A stretch of 19,219 nucleotides of DNA from Cyanobacteria bacterium UBA4641. GTDB taxonomy: Bacteria > Cyanobacteriota > Vampirovibrionia > Gastranaerophilales > Gastranaerophilaceae. The stretch is from contig DHMN01000056.1 of assembly GCA_002405805.1 (NCBI GenBank), positions 1 to 19,219 of the forward strand, in the 5' to 3' direction. Shown here piece by piece: positions 6,629 to 13,230 of this stretch. Numbering within the stretch: the stretch's first letter is position 1; each line of letters opens with the position of its first letter. Made by a program: the position numbers and the translations under genes. Below the pieces are notes generated by a model that was not told the DNA's origin, did not search any database, and saw only the letters and a program-made list of their open reading frames with translations.

Positions 6629-7582
6629 ATGCAAGTTAATTCAATATCAAGTTATGATGTTCGTGGTTCAAAAATGCAAACTTTGAACAATAAACCTGCA
6701 CAAAATAAAAATGTAGCGTTTGCAGGTGAAGAAGATTATAATCGCAATAATAATATGATGAAAGCTATGCGTAATGCAGGTATTGCGATGATGTTTTTAG
6801 TACCGGCAAGTTCTGTTGTTACAGGTTGCGGTAAAGAAGATTATGGCTATGTCAGAGCAGAGGCAAACGCTTGGGCTGGTATCGGTCATTATGTGGATTC
6901 AACAAAATGTAACCACCCAACTGATACTATTATCAAATGGTGGTATGCTTGGGATAGACCAATTCCGCTAGATACTTTGTATAACAATATGCAAAATTGG
7001 GATATTGATGGTACCGGCGGCGATAAAAACGACTCATTATCAGCAAGAAATATTATCCACTACGAAGGTACAAGAGAATGGGAATACGGTACAAAAGAAA
7101 TCGGTGATATGAATGTTTTGGAATCATCTAAAAATATTCTTGTTTATGATACCGAAATCAAAGATTACAAAGGTAACCACGAAGCATTCGGTAAACGAGT
7201 ATTCAGAGTACCTTCAGGCAACTTCACAATTACAAAAGAAGATGGAACAGTTCTAAATTCACCAAAAGGTCTTTTTGTTGAAGAATATGAAAACGAATTT
7301 GGTGATAAAAACGGCTCAATCTTTGATTGCAAATTGAAATCAAGAGCATTTATCCAAACAAATGGCGATACATTAAATGTTGCAAGAAGAAAAGGCACAA
7401 CTGACTTTGCTGAAACAGGTAAAGTTGCAAAAGGTTACTTGGGTGCAAATTCAATTCTTTTACACAACTTAATTGGTAAATATTCAACAGATGACCATTA
7501 TGTTGATTTTAAAGTTGATGCAATTAACGATAAAGAATTAAGAGCTAAATATGTATATGCAATGGATAGAAAAGAAAATTAA
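6629..7582 (+). CDS. Lipoprotein-like protein with an N-terminal leader
   Basis: A 317-aa protein of no recognised family. The start is secure: AGGAGG lies five bases before the ATG. Residues 1-42 are polar and unstructured-looking, ending with NVAFAGEEDYNRNNN. Then come a weakly charged and hydrophobic stretch (44-64, MKAMRNAGIAMMFLVPASSVV) and a lipobox-like VTGC with C67. In a normal lipoprotein this Cys would lie near residue 20, so the leader of some 43 residues before it is odd. The rest (68-317) is soluble, rich in Trp, Asn and Gly, with beta-rich spacing, and has further cysteines. Polar leaders of this kind recur in hypothetical proteins of Gastranaerophilales (my recollection). Whether C67 is lipidated is unknown. 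It is monocistronic, with a clear terminator at 7616. Confidence 0.8.
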   Translation: MQVNSISSYDVRGSKMQTLNNKPAQNKNVAFAGEEDYNRNNNMMKAMRNAGIAMMFLVPASSVVTGCGKEDYGYVRAEANAWAGIGHYVDSTKCNHPTDTIIKWWYAWDRPIPLDTLYNNMQNWDIDGTGGDKNDSLSARNIIHYEGTREWEYGTKEIGDMNVLESSKNILVYDTEIKDYKGNHEAFGKRVFRVPSGNFTITKEDGTVLNSPKGLFVEEYENEFGDKNGSIFDCKLKSRAFIQTNGDTLNVARRKGTTDFAETGKVAKGYLGANSILLHNLIGKYSTDDHYVDFKVDAINDKELRAKYVYAMDRKEN

Positions 7583-7615
7583 TTAAAGTTGGCAATATTG
7601 ATATAAACTCGAGAT

Positions 7616-7645
7616 AAAAAGACCTCTTATACAAGAGGTCTTTTT
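7616..7645 (+). terminator. Rho-independent terminator after the 6629 gene
   Basis: The 8-bp stem GACCTCTT/AAGAGGTC (7621-7628 with 7633-7640), extended by A5/T5, has an ATAC loop and a T5 tail. It lies 34 bp after the stop codon. Confidence 0.9.
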
Positions 7646-7658
7646 GTGCGTTCTATTA

Positions 7659-7736
7659 GAGACCCTGAAACTCCGCAGTCGCATAAAACGTGACTCCACT
7701 TCGTTTTGCACTCTGCTCCTGCTGTTCAGGGTGACA
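7659..7736 (+). repeat. Palindrome-ended repeat, GC-richer form, copy 1
   Basis: Begins GACCCTGAA (7661-7669) and ends TTCAGGGTGACA (7725-7736), enclosing 55 bp. The unit recurs inverted at 19107-19182 with only a few differences. The gene-free stretch 7583-7910 holds this repeat, the terminator before it and three more repeat fragments. Confidence 0.85.
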
Positions 7737-7757
7737 TTATTCTCTCTCCGAGTGAGA

Positions 7758-7803
7758 GGGCAGGGTGAGGGTTCATCCTTTCTTTTTTATGCACTTCGTG
7801 CAG
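7758..7803 (+). repeat. GGGCAGGGTGAGGGTTCATCC repeat, copy 2
   Basis: Second copy of the unit at 926-971. It follows directly after the palindrome-ended repeat; a short CTCTC/GAGAG inverted pair (7744-7758) sits at the junction. Confidence 0.7.
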
Positions 7804-7827
7804 TGGGGCAAAAGATACATAAAATTA

Positions 7828-7850
7828 TCGGCATGGCAATGCCGACTTAC
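7828..7850 (-). repeat. Half copy of the double-hairpin repeat
   Basis: TCGGCATggcaATGCCGA followed by CTTAC is the one-hairpin half also seen at 4411-4435, with a CCTAC to CTTAC change. Confidence 0.75.
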
Positions 7851-7863
7851 TCTAAATGACATT

Positions 7864-7897
7864 AAAAAGCCTGACATCTTGCCTTCTTGCCCTCTTT
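7864..7897 (+). repeat. CT-rich repeat AAAAAGCCTGACATC...
   Basis: AAAAAGCCTGACATCTTG followed by CCTTCTTGCCCTCTTT, a variant of the block at 4736-4779. It lies just past the 3' end of mrnC. Confidence 0.6.
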
Positions 7898-7910
7898 TAG
7901 CTTTTAAATT

Positions 7911-8279
7911 TCAAAATCTTATATTGTCACTTTCTTCCAACAAGGTCAAAATTTCAGCAAGCCTTTTTTTATCATTCAAATGCCACCAACCAATTAACGC
8001 CTCAAATGCAGTTGCACAGCGATATTCGTGCTGAATGTTGCGTCTGCCGACAGGTATAGGCAAATTTCTTGCGCGTCTTGTGAGTTCAATCTCTTCTTCT
8101 GTCAAATGCGGTTCTAAAAAATGTAAAAGTTCATATTGTTTGGATGTTTTGACAAGGTCGGTTGTCATTTTGTGCAATTTTTTTGCATTGTTTGTTTGCA
8201 GAATTGTTTTTTCGCGGATGTATAATTCCCAAACCGCATCCCCTAAATATGCATAGTTTCTTAGATTAATATCTTCCAT
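7911..8279 (-). CDS. mrnC: Mini-ribonuclease III (23S rRNA maturation nuclease)
   Basis: A 122-aa RNase III catalytic domain without a double-stranded-RNA-binding domain, as in Mini-III, which trims 23S rRNA precursor in Bacillus. The signature YLGDAVWELYIR (11-22) carries the catalytic acidic residues D14 and E18, RRARN is at 68-72, and ATAFEALIGWWHL (89-101) holds the second acidic motif with E93. Mini-III proteins usually run somewhat longer, so this is a compact member. The start is fixed by its promoter: TAAAAT lies six bases before the ATG and there is no Shine-Dalgarno, so the mRNA is probably leaderless. It is divergent from the Spy-like gene at 8364, with the two promoter regions almost touching. 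Confidence 0.9.
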   Translation of the reverse strand: MEDINLRNYAYLGDAVWELYIREKTILQTNNAKKLHKMTTDLVKTSKQYELLHFLEPHLTEEEIELTRRARNLPIPVGRRNIQHEYRCATAFEALIGWWHLNDKKRLAEILTLLEESDNIRF

Positions 8280-8285
8280 ACCTTG

Positions 8286-8291
8286 ATTTTA
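8286..8291 (-). promoter_or_regulatory. -10 element of mrnC, leaderless geometry
   Basis: TAAAAT on the minus strand, then CAAGGT, then the ATG. No convincing -35 is present at the normal distance. Confidence 0.55.
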
Positions 8292-8308
8292 CTACAAATA
8301 CCATACAT

Positions 8309-8337
8309 TTGAAAAAATTTTATTTTAATGGCAAAAT
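8309..8337 (+). promoter_or_regulatory. Promoter of the Spy-like gene
   Basis: TTGAAA (8309-8314), a 17-bp spacer ending in TGG, and CAAAAT (8332-8337), an extended -10. The start near 8344 leaves a 20-nt leader with AAGGAG. Confidence 0.6.
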
Positions 8338-8363
8338 CAAGAAAAAGTATAAGGAGAGATGAT

Positions 8364-8951
8364 ATGAAGAAATTTTTATTAATTTGCCTAGGTTTGATTT
8401 TGGCAGGAACATCTGTTGCTTTTGCGAAGTCTTGTCCAATTAAAAAAGAACAATGTGCTTGTCAAAAAGATTGCAATTATCCAAAAGAAGCTATGCGCTA
8501 TAAAAAATATATGAAAAATATCCAACAGGAACGCGCAACAGTATATAACGCGTTGAATTTGACAGATGAACAAATCAAATTGCGTGAAGATATGATAAAC
8601 GAAAATTCACCATTATACGATGCAAAATTCAATGAATTGATTAAAGAAAGTTACAAGGTCAAGGCTCTAAAACAAGCAGGCGCAAGTGATAGAGAGATTA
8701 ATTGTCAGAAAAAAGTTGTTCGCAGGGTGAAAAAAGATATCGAATCTTTGGTTAATAAAGAAAACAAACAATTCAAAAAATCGCTAAATCACGACCAACG
8801 CGCCAAATATGCAATGATAAAAAAATTAGAAAGAAATGATTTTAAAAAAGCCACTCATCAAAAAGATTATTACAAATCAAATCCGCAAATGAGACCGTTC
8901 GGAAATCCAAGACCTTGTCCATGTCCGATGGGAAGGGTTGAAGATAAATAA
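8364..8951 (+). CDS. Exported Spy/CpxP-like protein
   Basis: A 195-aa protein. I start it at 8364, where AAGGAGA precedes the ATG; an in-frame ATG at 8328 overlaps the promoter. Residues 1-21 are a signal peptide (MKKFLLICLGLILAGTSVAFA, cleavage after AFA). The mature part begins with a Cys-rich patch (C24, C31, C33, C37), then a long helical, Lys-rich region with two LTxxQ-like segments, LNLTDEQ and LNHDQR, the mark of the Spy/CpxP periplasmic chaperone and stress-sensor fold. It ends with a Pro-rich CPCPMG tail. The protein is strongly basic. A periplasmic role in envelope stress or metal handling is a family-based guess; the extra cysteines are unlike E. coli Spy. Confidence 0.8.
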   Translation: MKKFLLICLGLILAGTSVAFAKSCPIKKEQCACQKDCNYPKEAMRYKKYMKNIQQERATVYNALNLTDEQIKLREDMINENSPLYDAKFNELIKESYKVKALKQAGASDREINCQKKVVRRVKKDIESLVNKENKQFKKSLNHDQRAKYAMIKKLERNDFKKATHQKDYYKSNPQMRPFGNPRPCPCPMGRVEDK

Positions 8952-8985
8952 AACGAATAAATGATGATTTTTTCATAAGAATTAT

Positions 8986-8991
8986 TATAAT
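8986..8991 (+). promoter_or_regulatory. -10 element of the 8998 gene, leaderless geometry
   Basis: A perfect TATAAT followed by TAGGGT and then the ATG at 8998. The -35 region is not conserved. Confidence 0.6.
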
Positions 8992-8997
8992 TAGGGT

Positions 8998-9642
8998 ATG
9001 AGGAAGTGTAGACTTTTTTATACCTTAATTTTTTTGTCGGTTTTAGCAGTTGGAAATTTTAGCTGTTATGTTTCGGCTCGTCCTGAAAGCTTTGATGGAA
9101 AAGGTTATGTCGGCACTTTGCCATATTTGACTCGAGAATATGAGGCAGATGAGCCAAAACAGACAGCTCCTGAAAAAATTCCGTCAAAAGATTTTAATTC
9201 TGAAAATGAACTAAAACCTGTTCCGCGAGACAATCCTGCGTTTGTAAATATCATTCTGAAATCTGATAAAACATCTCAGTATGTGAACGATTTGAATGAG
9301 TTTATTCCTATGCTTGAAAGTATTTATGACCTGATTGAAGATAACAGTAATGTTCAAATTTTTAACGCAAAAGTTTATTATTTTAACAAAAATGCGGATT
9401 ATTTCAGGGATAAATATATGAATAAGCCTGAAAGCCAGTTTGTTTCTTACAAAAGGTTGATGGAATTGAGTATGCATGCGCGCTCAATTGCACTTTTGCG
9501 CAATGAGGCTGAAAAATACAATCCGTACTTGGCTTACGGCGGTTCGGGGTATATTTATAATCCAAACAGTATAACCGAACAACTTGGGTATTTGAAAGAC
9601 GAAATCAAGCAAACAATTTTAATTTTGAAAGAATCAAATTAG
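8998..9642 (+). CDS. Secreted protein of unknown function
   Basis: A 214-aa protein with an N-terminal signal sequence (MRKCRLFYTLIFLSVLAVGNFSC) and probable cleavage after YVSA (residues 24-27). The NFSC sequence is a poor lipobox because of its Phe, so a soluble or anchored exported form is more likely than a lipoprotein. A Pro/Glu-rich linker (about 47-80) leads to a helical C-terminal domain with many Tyr and Asn residues and no motif I can name. The gene lies 46 bp after the Spy-like gene but has its own -10, with the ATG six bases downstream and no ribosome site. The lptF-like gene follows after 39 bp. An envelope role is suggested only by export and neighbours. Confidence 0.75.
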   Translation: MRKCRLFYTLIFLSVLAVGNFSCYVSARPESFDGKGYVGTLPYLTREYEADEPKQTAPEKIPSKDFNSENELKPVPRDNPAFVNIILKSDKTSQYVNDLNEFIPMLESIYDLIEDNSNVQIFNAKVYYFNKNADYFRDKYMNKPESQFVSYKRLMELSMHARSIALLRNEAEKYNPYLAYGGSGYIYNPNSITEQLGYLKDEIKQTILILKESN

Positions 9643-9646
9643 TAAT

Positions 9647-9675
9647 TTGATAAAACTTTTTTTTTAGATTAAAAT
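9647..9675 (+). promoter_or_regulatory. Promoter of the lptF-like gene, leaderless geometry
   Basis: TTGATA (9647-9652), a 17-bp spacer, TAAAAT (9670-9675), six bases, ATG at 9682. It begins just past the stop of the previous gene. Confidence 0.75.
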
Positions 9676-9681
9676 TATTTT

Positions 9682-10818
9682 ATGTTTGGAAGAATTTTGG
9701 CAAGTATAAAAGATAAATTAAACAACACAAAAATCTTAGACCGATATATCCTAAAACAGGTCATAGAGATGTTTTTGATGGGTGTATTTGTTTTTACAAC
9801 GATTATTTTTGCCTCAGATACTTTCATCACATTGATTAAGCAAATTGCAAAATTCGGTATTCCGTTCAAAGTTGCATTCATTATGATTTTGCTGAATTTA
9901 CCTGCTGTTATTGTAATGACAATTCCGATGGGCGTTTTGCTTGCAACTGTTATGACATTGAACAGATTGAGTTTGTCTTCAGAAATCACTGTCATGAGGG
10001 CTTGCGGAATTGGGCTAAACCGAATCGCAAAACCAATTTTCATTTTTGCAATCGTTATGGCTTTATCAAGTTTTTATATCAATGAAAAAATCGTGCCTGT
10101 AATGACTCAACAGTCAACCAAATTGGCACTTTGGGCACTAGAGCAAAAACACGTTCCTGATGGAAAAGAAAACTTTGTTTTTAAAGAATCAGGTGACAAT
10201 GGTGTTTTAAAAAGACTTTTCTATGTAGGTTTGAGCAAAAAGAAAACCCTTTATAATGTCACGGTTTTGGATAACTCCAAAGAAGGCACAATTCAGGTTC
10301 TGCAAGCTAGAGAGGGACATACAACTCCTCAAGGTTGGGAATTTGAAAAAGGTGCAACATACACAGTAGCTAATGATGGACAGGTTTTGAATACAACTTT
10401 GTTTGATACATCTGTTGTAAAATTCGGTTTAGATTTGTCTAAAACTGAAAATAAAAATTTGGCAAAAGAAAAGAACTTCACTCAACTTTTGAAATATTTG
10501 GCAAGCTCTGATATATCAAAAGAAGACCGCCAAGTTTACACAATTGAATTGTTTGATAAAATCGCACTTCCGATTACAACAATTGTATTTGTATTGTTGG
10601 GTGTACCTTTGGCAATCACTCCGCCAAGAGTACGTTACAACCGCGGATTTTTGTTCAGTATTTTGATTATTTTTGCATATTATGTAGTTAGAGCACTTTC
10701 GTTGTCATTTGGGGAGGCAGGCTCATTGACTCCATTTTTGGCAGCGTGGTTACCAAACCTTGTTTTGACGGTTTGGGGTACATTTATGTATTACAAAAAA
10801 GTTTATACAATCTCATAA
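9682..10818 (+). CDS. LptF/LptG family permease (LPS export)
   Basis: A 378-aa inner-membrane protein of the YjgP/YjgQ family. In diderms, LptF and LptG pair with the ATPase LptB to extract lipopolysaccharide and pass it to LptC. Transmembrane helices lie at about 29-48, 62-90 and 113-131, then a periplasmic beta-jellyroll-like domain (about 135-290), then three helices (about 293-312, 321-341, 350-371). The cytoplasmic coupling motif LSLSSEITVMRACGIG (96-111) corresponds to the conserved SSEI-MRA-G segment that meets LptB. Length is normal. Only one permease is present here, and cyanobacterial-type genomes often encode a single one, so I cannot choose between lptF and lptG. No lptB or lptC is adjacent. 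Confidence 0.9.
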   Translation: MFGRILASIKDKLNNTKILDRYILKQVIEMFLMGVFVFTTIIFASDTFITLIKQIAKFGIPFKVAFIMILLNLPAVIVMTIPMGVLLATVMTLNRLSLSSEITVMRACGIGLNRIAKPIFIFAIVMALSSFYINEKIVPVMTQQSTKLALWALEQKHVPDGKENFVFKESGDNGVLKRLFYVGLSKKKTLYNVTVLDNSKEGTIQVLQAREGHTTPQGWEFEKGATYTVANDGQVLNTTLFDTSVVKFGLDLSKTENKNLAKEKNFTQLLKYLASSDISKEDRQVYTIELFDKIALPITTIVFVLLGVPLAITPPRVRYNRGFLFSILIIFAYYVVRALSLSFGEAGSLTPFLAAWLPNLVLTVWGTFMYYKKVYTIS

Positions 10819-10868
10819 AATTTTGTAAAATCATACTTTTAATGGTAAAAATTTTTATTTTCTTGTTT

Positions 10869-10874
10869 TAAAAT
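10869..10874 (+). promoter_or_regulatory. -10 element of the 10881 gene, leaderless geometry
   Basis: TAAAAT, GATTGT, then the ATG at 10881. There is no Shine-Dalgarno and no clear -35. Confidence 0.55.
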
Positions 10875-10880
10875 GATTGT

Positions 10881-11576
10881 ATGGATAGTAGTGGAAACAA
10901 AAATCAGGTAAGCGGTAATATTTTCAGTCAGAAATATAATTTTTCGACTGTAAATCCGTTTAGCGGAAATTTTGACCCAACACAGGCGCAAAAACCGGAG
11001 CCTGTAACTAAACCTGCTACAAATCCAATCAAGCGCTTAAATGGTTATGATTCAACTATTTTGAATAAAACAAATTTTGCAGAATCTGATGGCGAAGAAT
11101 TGAGTATTGATTACCGAATCAAGGAAAAAGAATCCGTGATTAAAGATTTGGATGCAAAAATCAAAGTTGCTGATAATTATGGGACGCAAAATGAGGCTTT
11201 GAGTTTAAAAGCAAAACGCCAAAGAGTTATGCAAGAGCTTGACACCTTGAGGAAACAACAGGTTTATGGCGGTAGAGTTTTGGGAGAAACTAAGAAATTT
11301 TCTCATGAGAATTTCAAGCAAAAAATGCCGATTATTTATAAAATGCAAGAATTTGTATCAAGACAAATTTTGGCAAGGGTGTCTAAAAAGGTTAATTCTG
11401 TTGTCACTTTGTCTGATTCCTTGGAACAGCTTTCAGAAATCAGTAAAAGTGTAGATGAATTGATAGATATGAATGTGCCTTATGGTGAAAAGGTTCAGAA
11501 TTACGAAAAATTGACCGAATACTTAAATCAAGCAAATATTATCCATTCCAAGATTTCTAAGTCCATGGGGAAATAA
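10881..11576 (+). CDS. Coiled-coil protein of unknown function
   Basis: A 231-aa cytoplasmic protein with no family that I recognise. Residues 1-60 are low-complexity and polar (MDSSGNKNQVSGNIFSQKY..., with NPFSGNFDP and a Pro-rich KPEPVTKPATNP), probably disordered. Residues about 72-125 form a charged coiled coil (YRIKEKESVIKDLDAKIKVA... KRQRVMQELDTLRKQQ), and about 145-231 a second helical segment. It has no signal peptide, membrane segment or Cys. The ATG lies six bases after a TAAAAT, so I infer a leaderless transcript. It is the last gene before the repeat island at 11577-12043. Confidence 0.75.
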   Translation: MDSSGNKNQVSGNIFSQKYNFSTVNPFSGNFDPTQAQKPEPVTKPATNPIKRLNGYDSTILNKTNFAESDGEELSIDYRIKEKESVIKDLDAKIKVADNYGTQNEALSLKAKRQRVMQELDTLRKQQVYGGRVLGETKKFSHENFKQKMPIIYKMQEFVSRQILARVSKKVNSVVTLSDSLEQLSEISKSVDELIDMNVPYGEKVQNYEKLTEYLNQANIIHSKISKSMGK

Positions 11577-11585
11577 GGGAGTTCA

Positions 11586-11625
11586 GATGGCTGGAAGTCT
11601 AGAGGGCAGGAAGGCTAGCTTTTTA
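11586..11625 (-). repeat. CT-rich repeat, inverted
   Basis: On the minus strand it reads TAAAAAGCTAGCCTTCCTGC then CCTCTAGACTTCCAGCC, a variant of the block at 4736-4779. It opens the 467-bp gene-free island 11577-12043. Confidence 0.6.
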
Positions 11626-11635
11626 ATATTGTGTA

Positions 11636-11806
11636 TGTCATTCCGAATTTATTTCGGAATCCTTTCAATAATCAATATTTATCAATAATACTATTTGTTA
11701 AATTATTTAATGGAAAAGATTCTGAAACAGCTCAGCCTACGCTCGCATACAGACTCACACATTTCGCTCTAGCTCAATGGTTCGCTTTGTAAAGTTCAGA
11801 ATGACA
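11636..11806 (+). mobile_element. MITE-like palindromic element, expanded form (171 bp)
   Basis: The left hairpin TGTCATTCCGAAtttatTTCGGAATC (11636-11661) and the AT-rich core (11662-11714) match the 4508-4616 element read in reverse. The other end is GATTCTGAA (11714-11722) ... TTCAGAATGACA (11795-11806), but where the short copy has a tip of a few bases this copy holds about 72 bp. The element begins TGTCATTC and ends GAATGACA. It is noncoding. Confidence 0.75.
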
Positions 11807-11834
11807 ATGGCTTTTTTGATTTGTTAAAGTTTTC

Positions 11835-11891
11835 GTAGGTCGGCATTGCTATGCCGACAAATTTACAGTCGGGCTAGTGAGCCCAACCTAC
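11835..11891 (+). repeat. Double-hairpin repeat, intact copy 1 (57 bp)
   Basis: GTAGG-TCGGCATtgctATGCCGA, a 9-13 bp spacer containing TTTACAG, then TCGGGCTagtgAGCCCAACCTAC. The outer GTAGGTCGG and CCAACCTAC are near-perfect inverted repeats and each half is itself a hairpin, the layout of a REP doublet (REPIN). No RAYT transposase gene is nearby. Confidence 0.88.
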
Positions 11892-11983
11892 TTTATTACT
11901 TGTACAAAATGGCATGACTTTGTCCAACAGGTAAAATTTGCAATAATCATTACTTTATGCAAACAACTAACCCTCTTCAAAAC

Positions 11984-12014
11984 GGAACAAGCGACCCATT
12001 GGGTCGCTTGTTCC
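11984..12014. terminator. Strong hairpin terminator of the HEAT-repeat gene
   Basis: A perfect 14-bp stem GGAACAAGCGACCC/GGGTCGCTTGTTCC around an ATT loop, 30 bp past the stop at 12044. On the minus strand it is followed by GTTTTG, on the plus strand by ATTTGTTT, so it may stop RNA polymerase in both directions. Confidence 0.75.
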
Positions 12015-12043
12015 ATTTGTTTAAAATTTTTATCACTTATTTA

Positions 12044-12901
12044 TTAAAAAGTACCGGCTGGTTTCTTTTGAGGAGTTGCACCTGGGATTGATTGCCAATT
12101 TGCAGCCATAATTTTTTTGAATGATTTCAAAGCTGTATCTTCTAATTCACCAAGTTCATCAGCTTCCATAATCAATTCTCTCAATGGCATCAATGCTCTT
12201 TGGTCTCTCAAAACGCCTAATGCAGCAGCTGCACCGGCTCTAACCAATTCGTTTTCTGAACGATTTTTCATAACATCAATCAAAGCAGGAACTGCTTTTG
12301 TATCGTTCAATTTTCCTAGAGATGTAACGGCGTAAATTCTTACGTTTACCCATTCGTCATACAACATATTGATAATTTTATCAACAGCTTTTTTGTTACC
12401 GATTTCACCCAAAGCTCTTGTTGCATCGCATCTTACATTAACTTTTTCGTGGTCTAATGATGCAATCAAAGCATCTGTTGCAACATCTCCGATTTCAATC
12501 AAAGCATCTGTTGCAGTAATACAAACTTGTGGGTTTTCATCATTTAATGATTCAACAAGTGGTTCAACAACAATAGCACCACCCAAACGACCTAATGCAC
12601 GAGCTGCACGAACACGTACATCAACGTTACGGTCTTCACGTAAAGATTCAATCAAGTGAACTGTTGCAGCTGAGTCGCCCAATTCGCCTAAAGCTCTTGC
12701 TGCATATAATCTAACTGAACCGTTTTTATCGTGTTTTAAAACATCAATCAATGGCTCAACAGCTTTTGAATCGCCCATTTCGCCCAAAATACGAGCTGCA
12801 TTATATCTAACTTTTTCAGAATTGCTTGTTTTCAAGTCAGTTAATAATTCATCAAACGATTTTTTCACTTGTTTTTTCTTACTGTTTACACTAATTGTCA
12901 T
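12044..12901 (-). CDS. HEAT-repeat (PBS-lyase-like) protein
   Basis: A 285-aa soluble protein built almost wholly of short HEAT repeats of about 31 residues from about residue 15 to 270. The repeats carry the pattern AVEPLIDVLKHDKNGSVRLY, AARALGELGD, as in the PBS-lyase HEAT-like family named from phycobilisome lyases CpcE and PecE. Seven to eight units can be followed by eye; one (near 150) is shortened by about four residues. A short Lys-rich N-terminus and a Pro-rich C-terminal tail (ending QKKPAGTF) flank them. No chromophore or phycobiliprotein genes are present, so a lyase function is not implied. It is more likely a protein-interaction scaffold. GGAGGA stands before the ATG. It is downstream of the kinase on the same strand, 329 bp away. 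Confidence 0.9.
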   Translation of the reverse strand: MTISVNSKKKQVKKSFDELLTDLKTSNSEKVRYNAARILGEMGDSKAVEPLIDVLKHDKNGSVRLYAARALGELGDSAATVHLIESLREDRNVDVRVRAARALGRLGGAIVVEPLVESLNDENPQVCITATDALIEIGDVATDALIASLDHEKVNVRCDATRALGEIGNKKAVDKIINMLYDEWVNVRIYAVTSLGKLNDTKAVPALIDVMKNRSENELVRAGAAAALGVLRDQRALMPLRELIMEADELGELEDTALKSFKKIMAANWQSIPGATPQKKPAGTF

Positions 12902-13230
12902 TATTTTCCTCCGACACTATACAATAATTTCACACCTACTCTTTTATAAAGTTTTTCTGTTTGAAATTATTGCCTTTTTAACATCTATATATTAATTTTT
13001 GTTTACAATTCATATATTATTTTCTAATTCCTACTACATTGCAGTTTGGTCAGTCAGGCTATTAAGGGTAATACTGACACTTATTTATTCTGTACTACTA
13101 TTATAACATATTTTTCGTGTTAAGTCTTCAATTGTGTTCAAAATTACAAAAAATCTTATAATTGTTTTTCTAAAAATAACTCTGTTTATATGATAATCAA
13201 GACAAGTTTGTAATATTTCTTAACTGTTTA
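12902..13230. other. Gene-free region: HEAT-gene leader and promoter
   Basis: No reading frame is supported in these 329 bp. On the minus strand an extended -10, TGT-TATAAT (13108-13100), could start a transcript near 13093, giving the HEAT gene a leader of about 190 nt. That leader has a GTCAG...CTGAC inverted pair around 13048-13080. No clear terminator of the kinase gene is visible, so read-through is possible. Confidence 0.4.

Noticed and set aside
7659..7736. tRNA gene or T-box in the GC-richer repeat
   Set aside because: No cloverleaf with TTC/CCA features could be folded by eye, and the segment occurs inverted elsewhere as a repeat.
11957..12085. Possible small ORF (MQTTNPLQNGTSDPLGRL...)
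   Set aside because: It runs through the strong hairpin at 11984-12014 and into the end of the HEAT gene, has no Shine-Dalgarno and no -10 at the leaderless position.
12044..12901. Phycobilisome lyase assignment for the HEAT protein
   Set aside because: The family name is historical; there are no phycobiliprotein or pigment genes nearby and the repeats alone do not give lyase activity.
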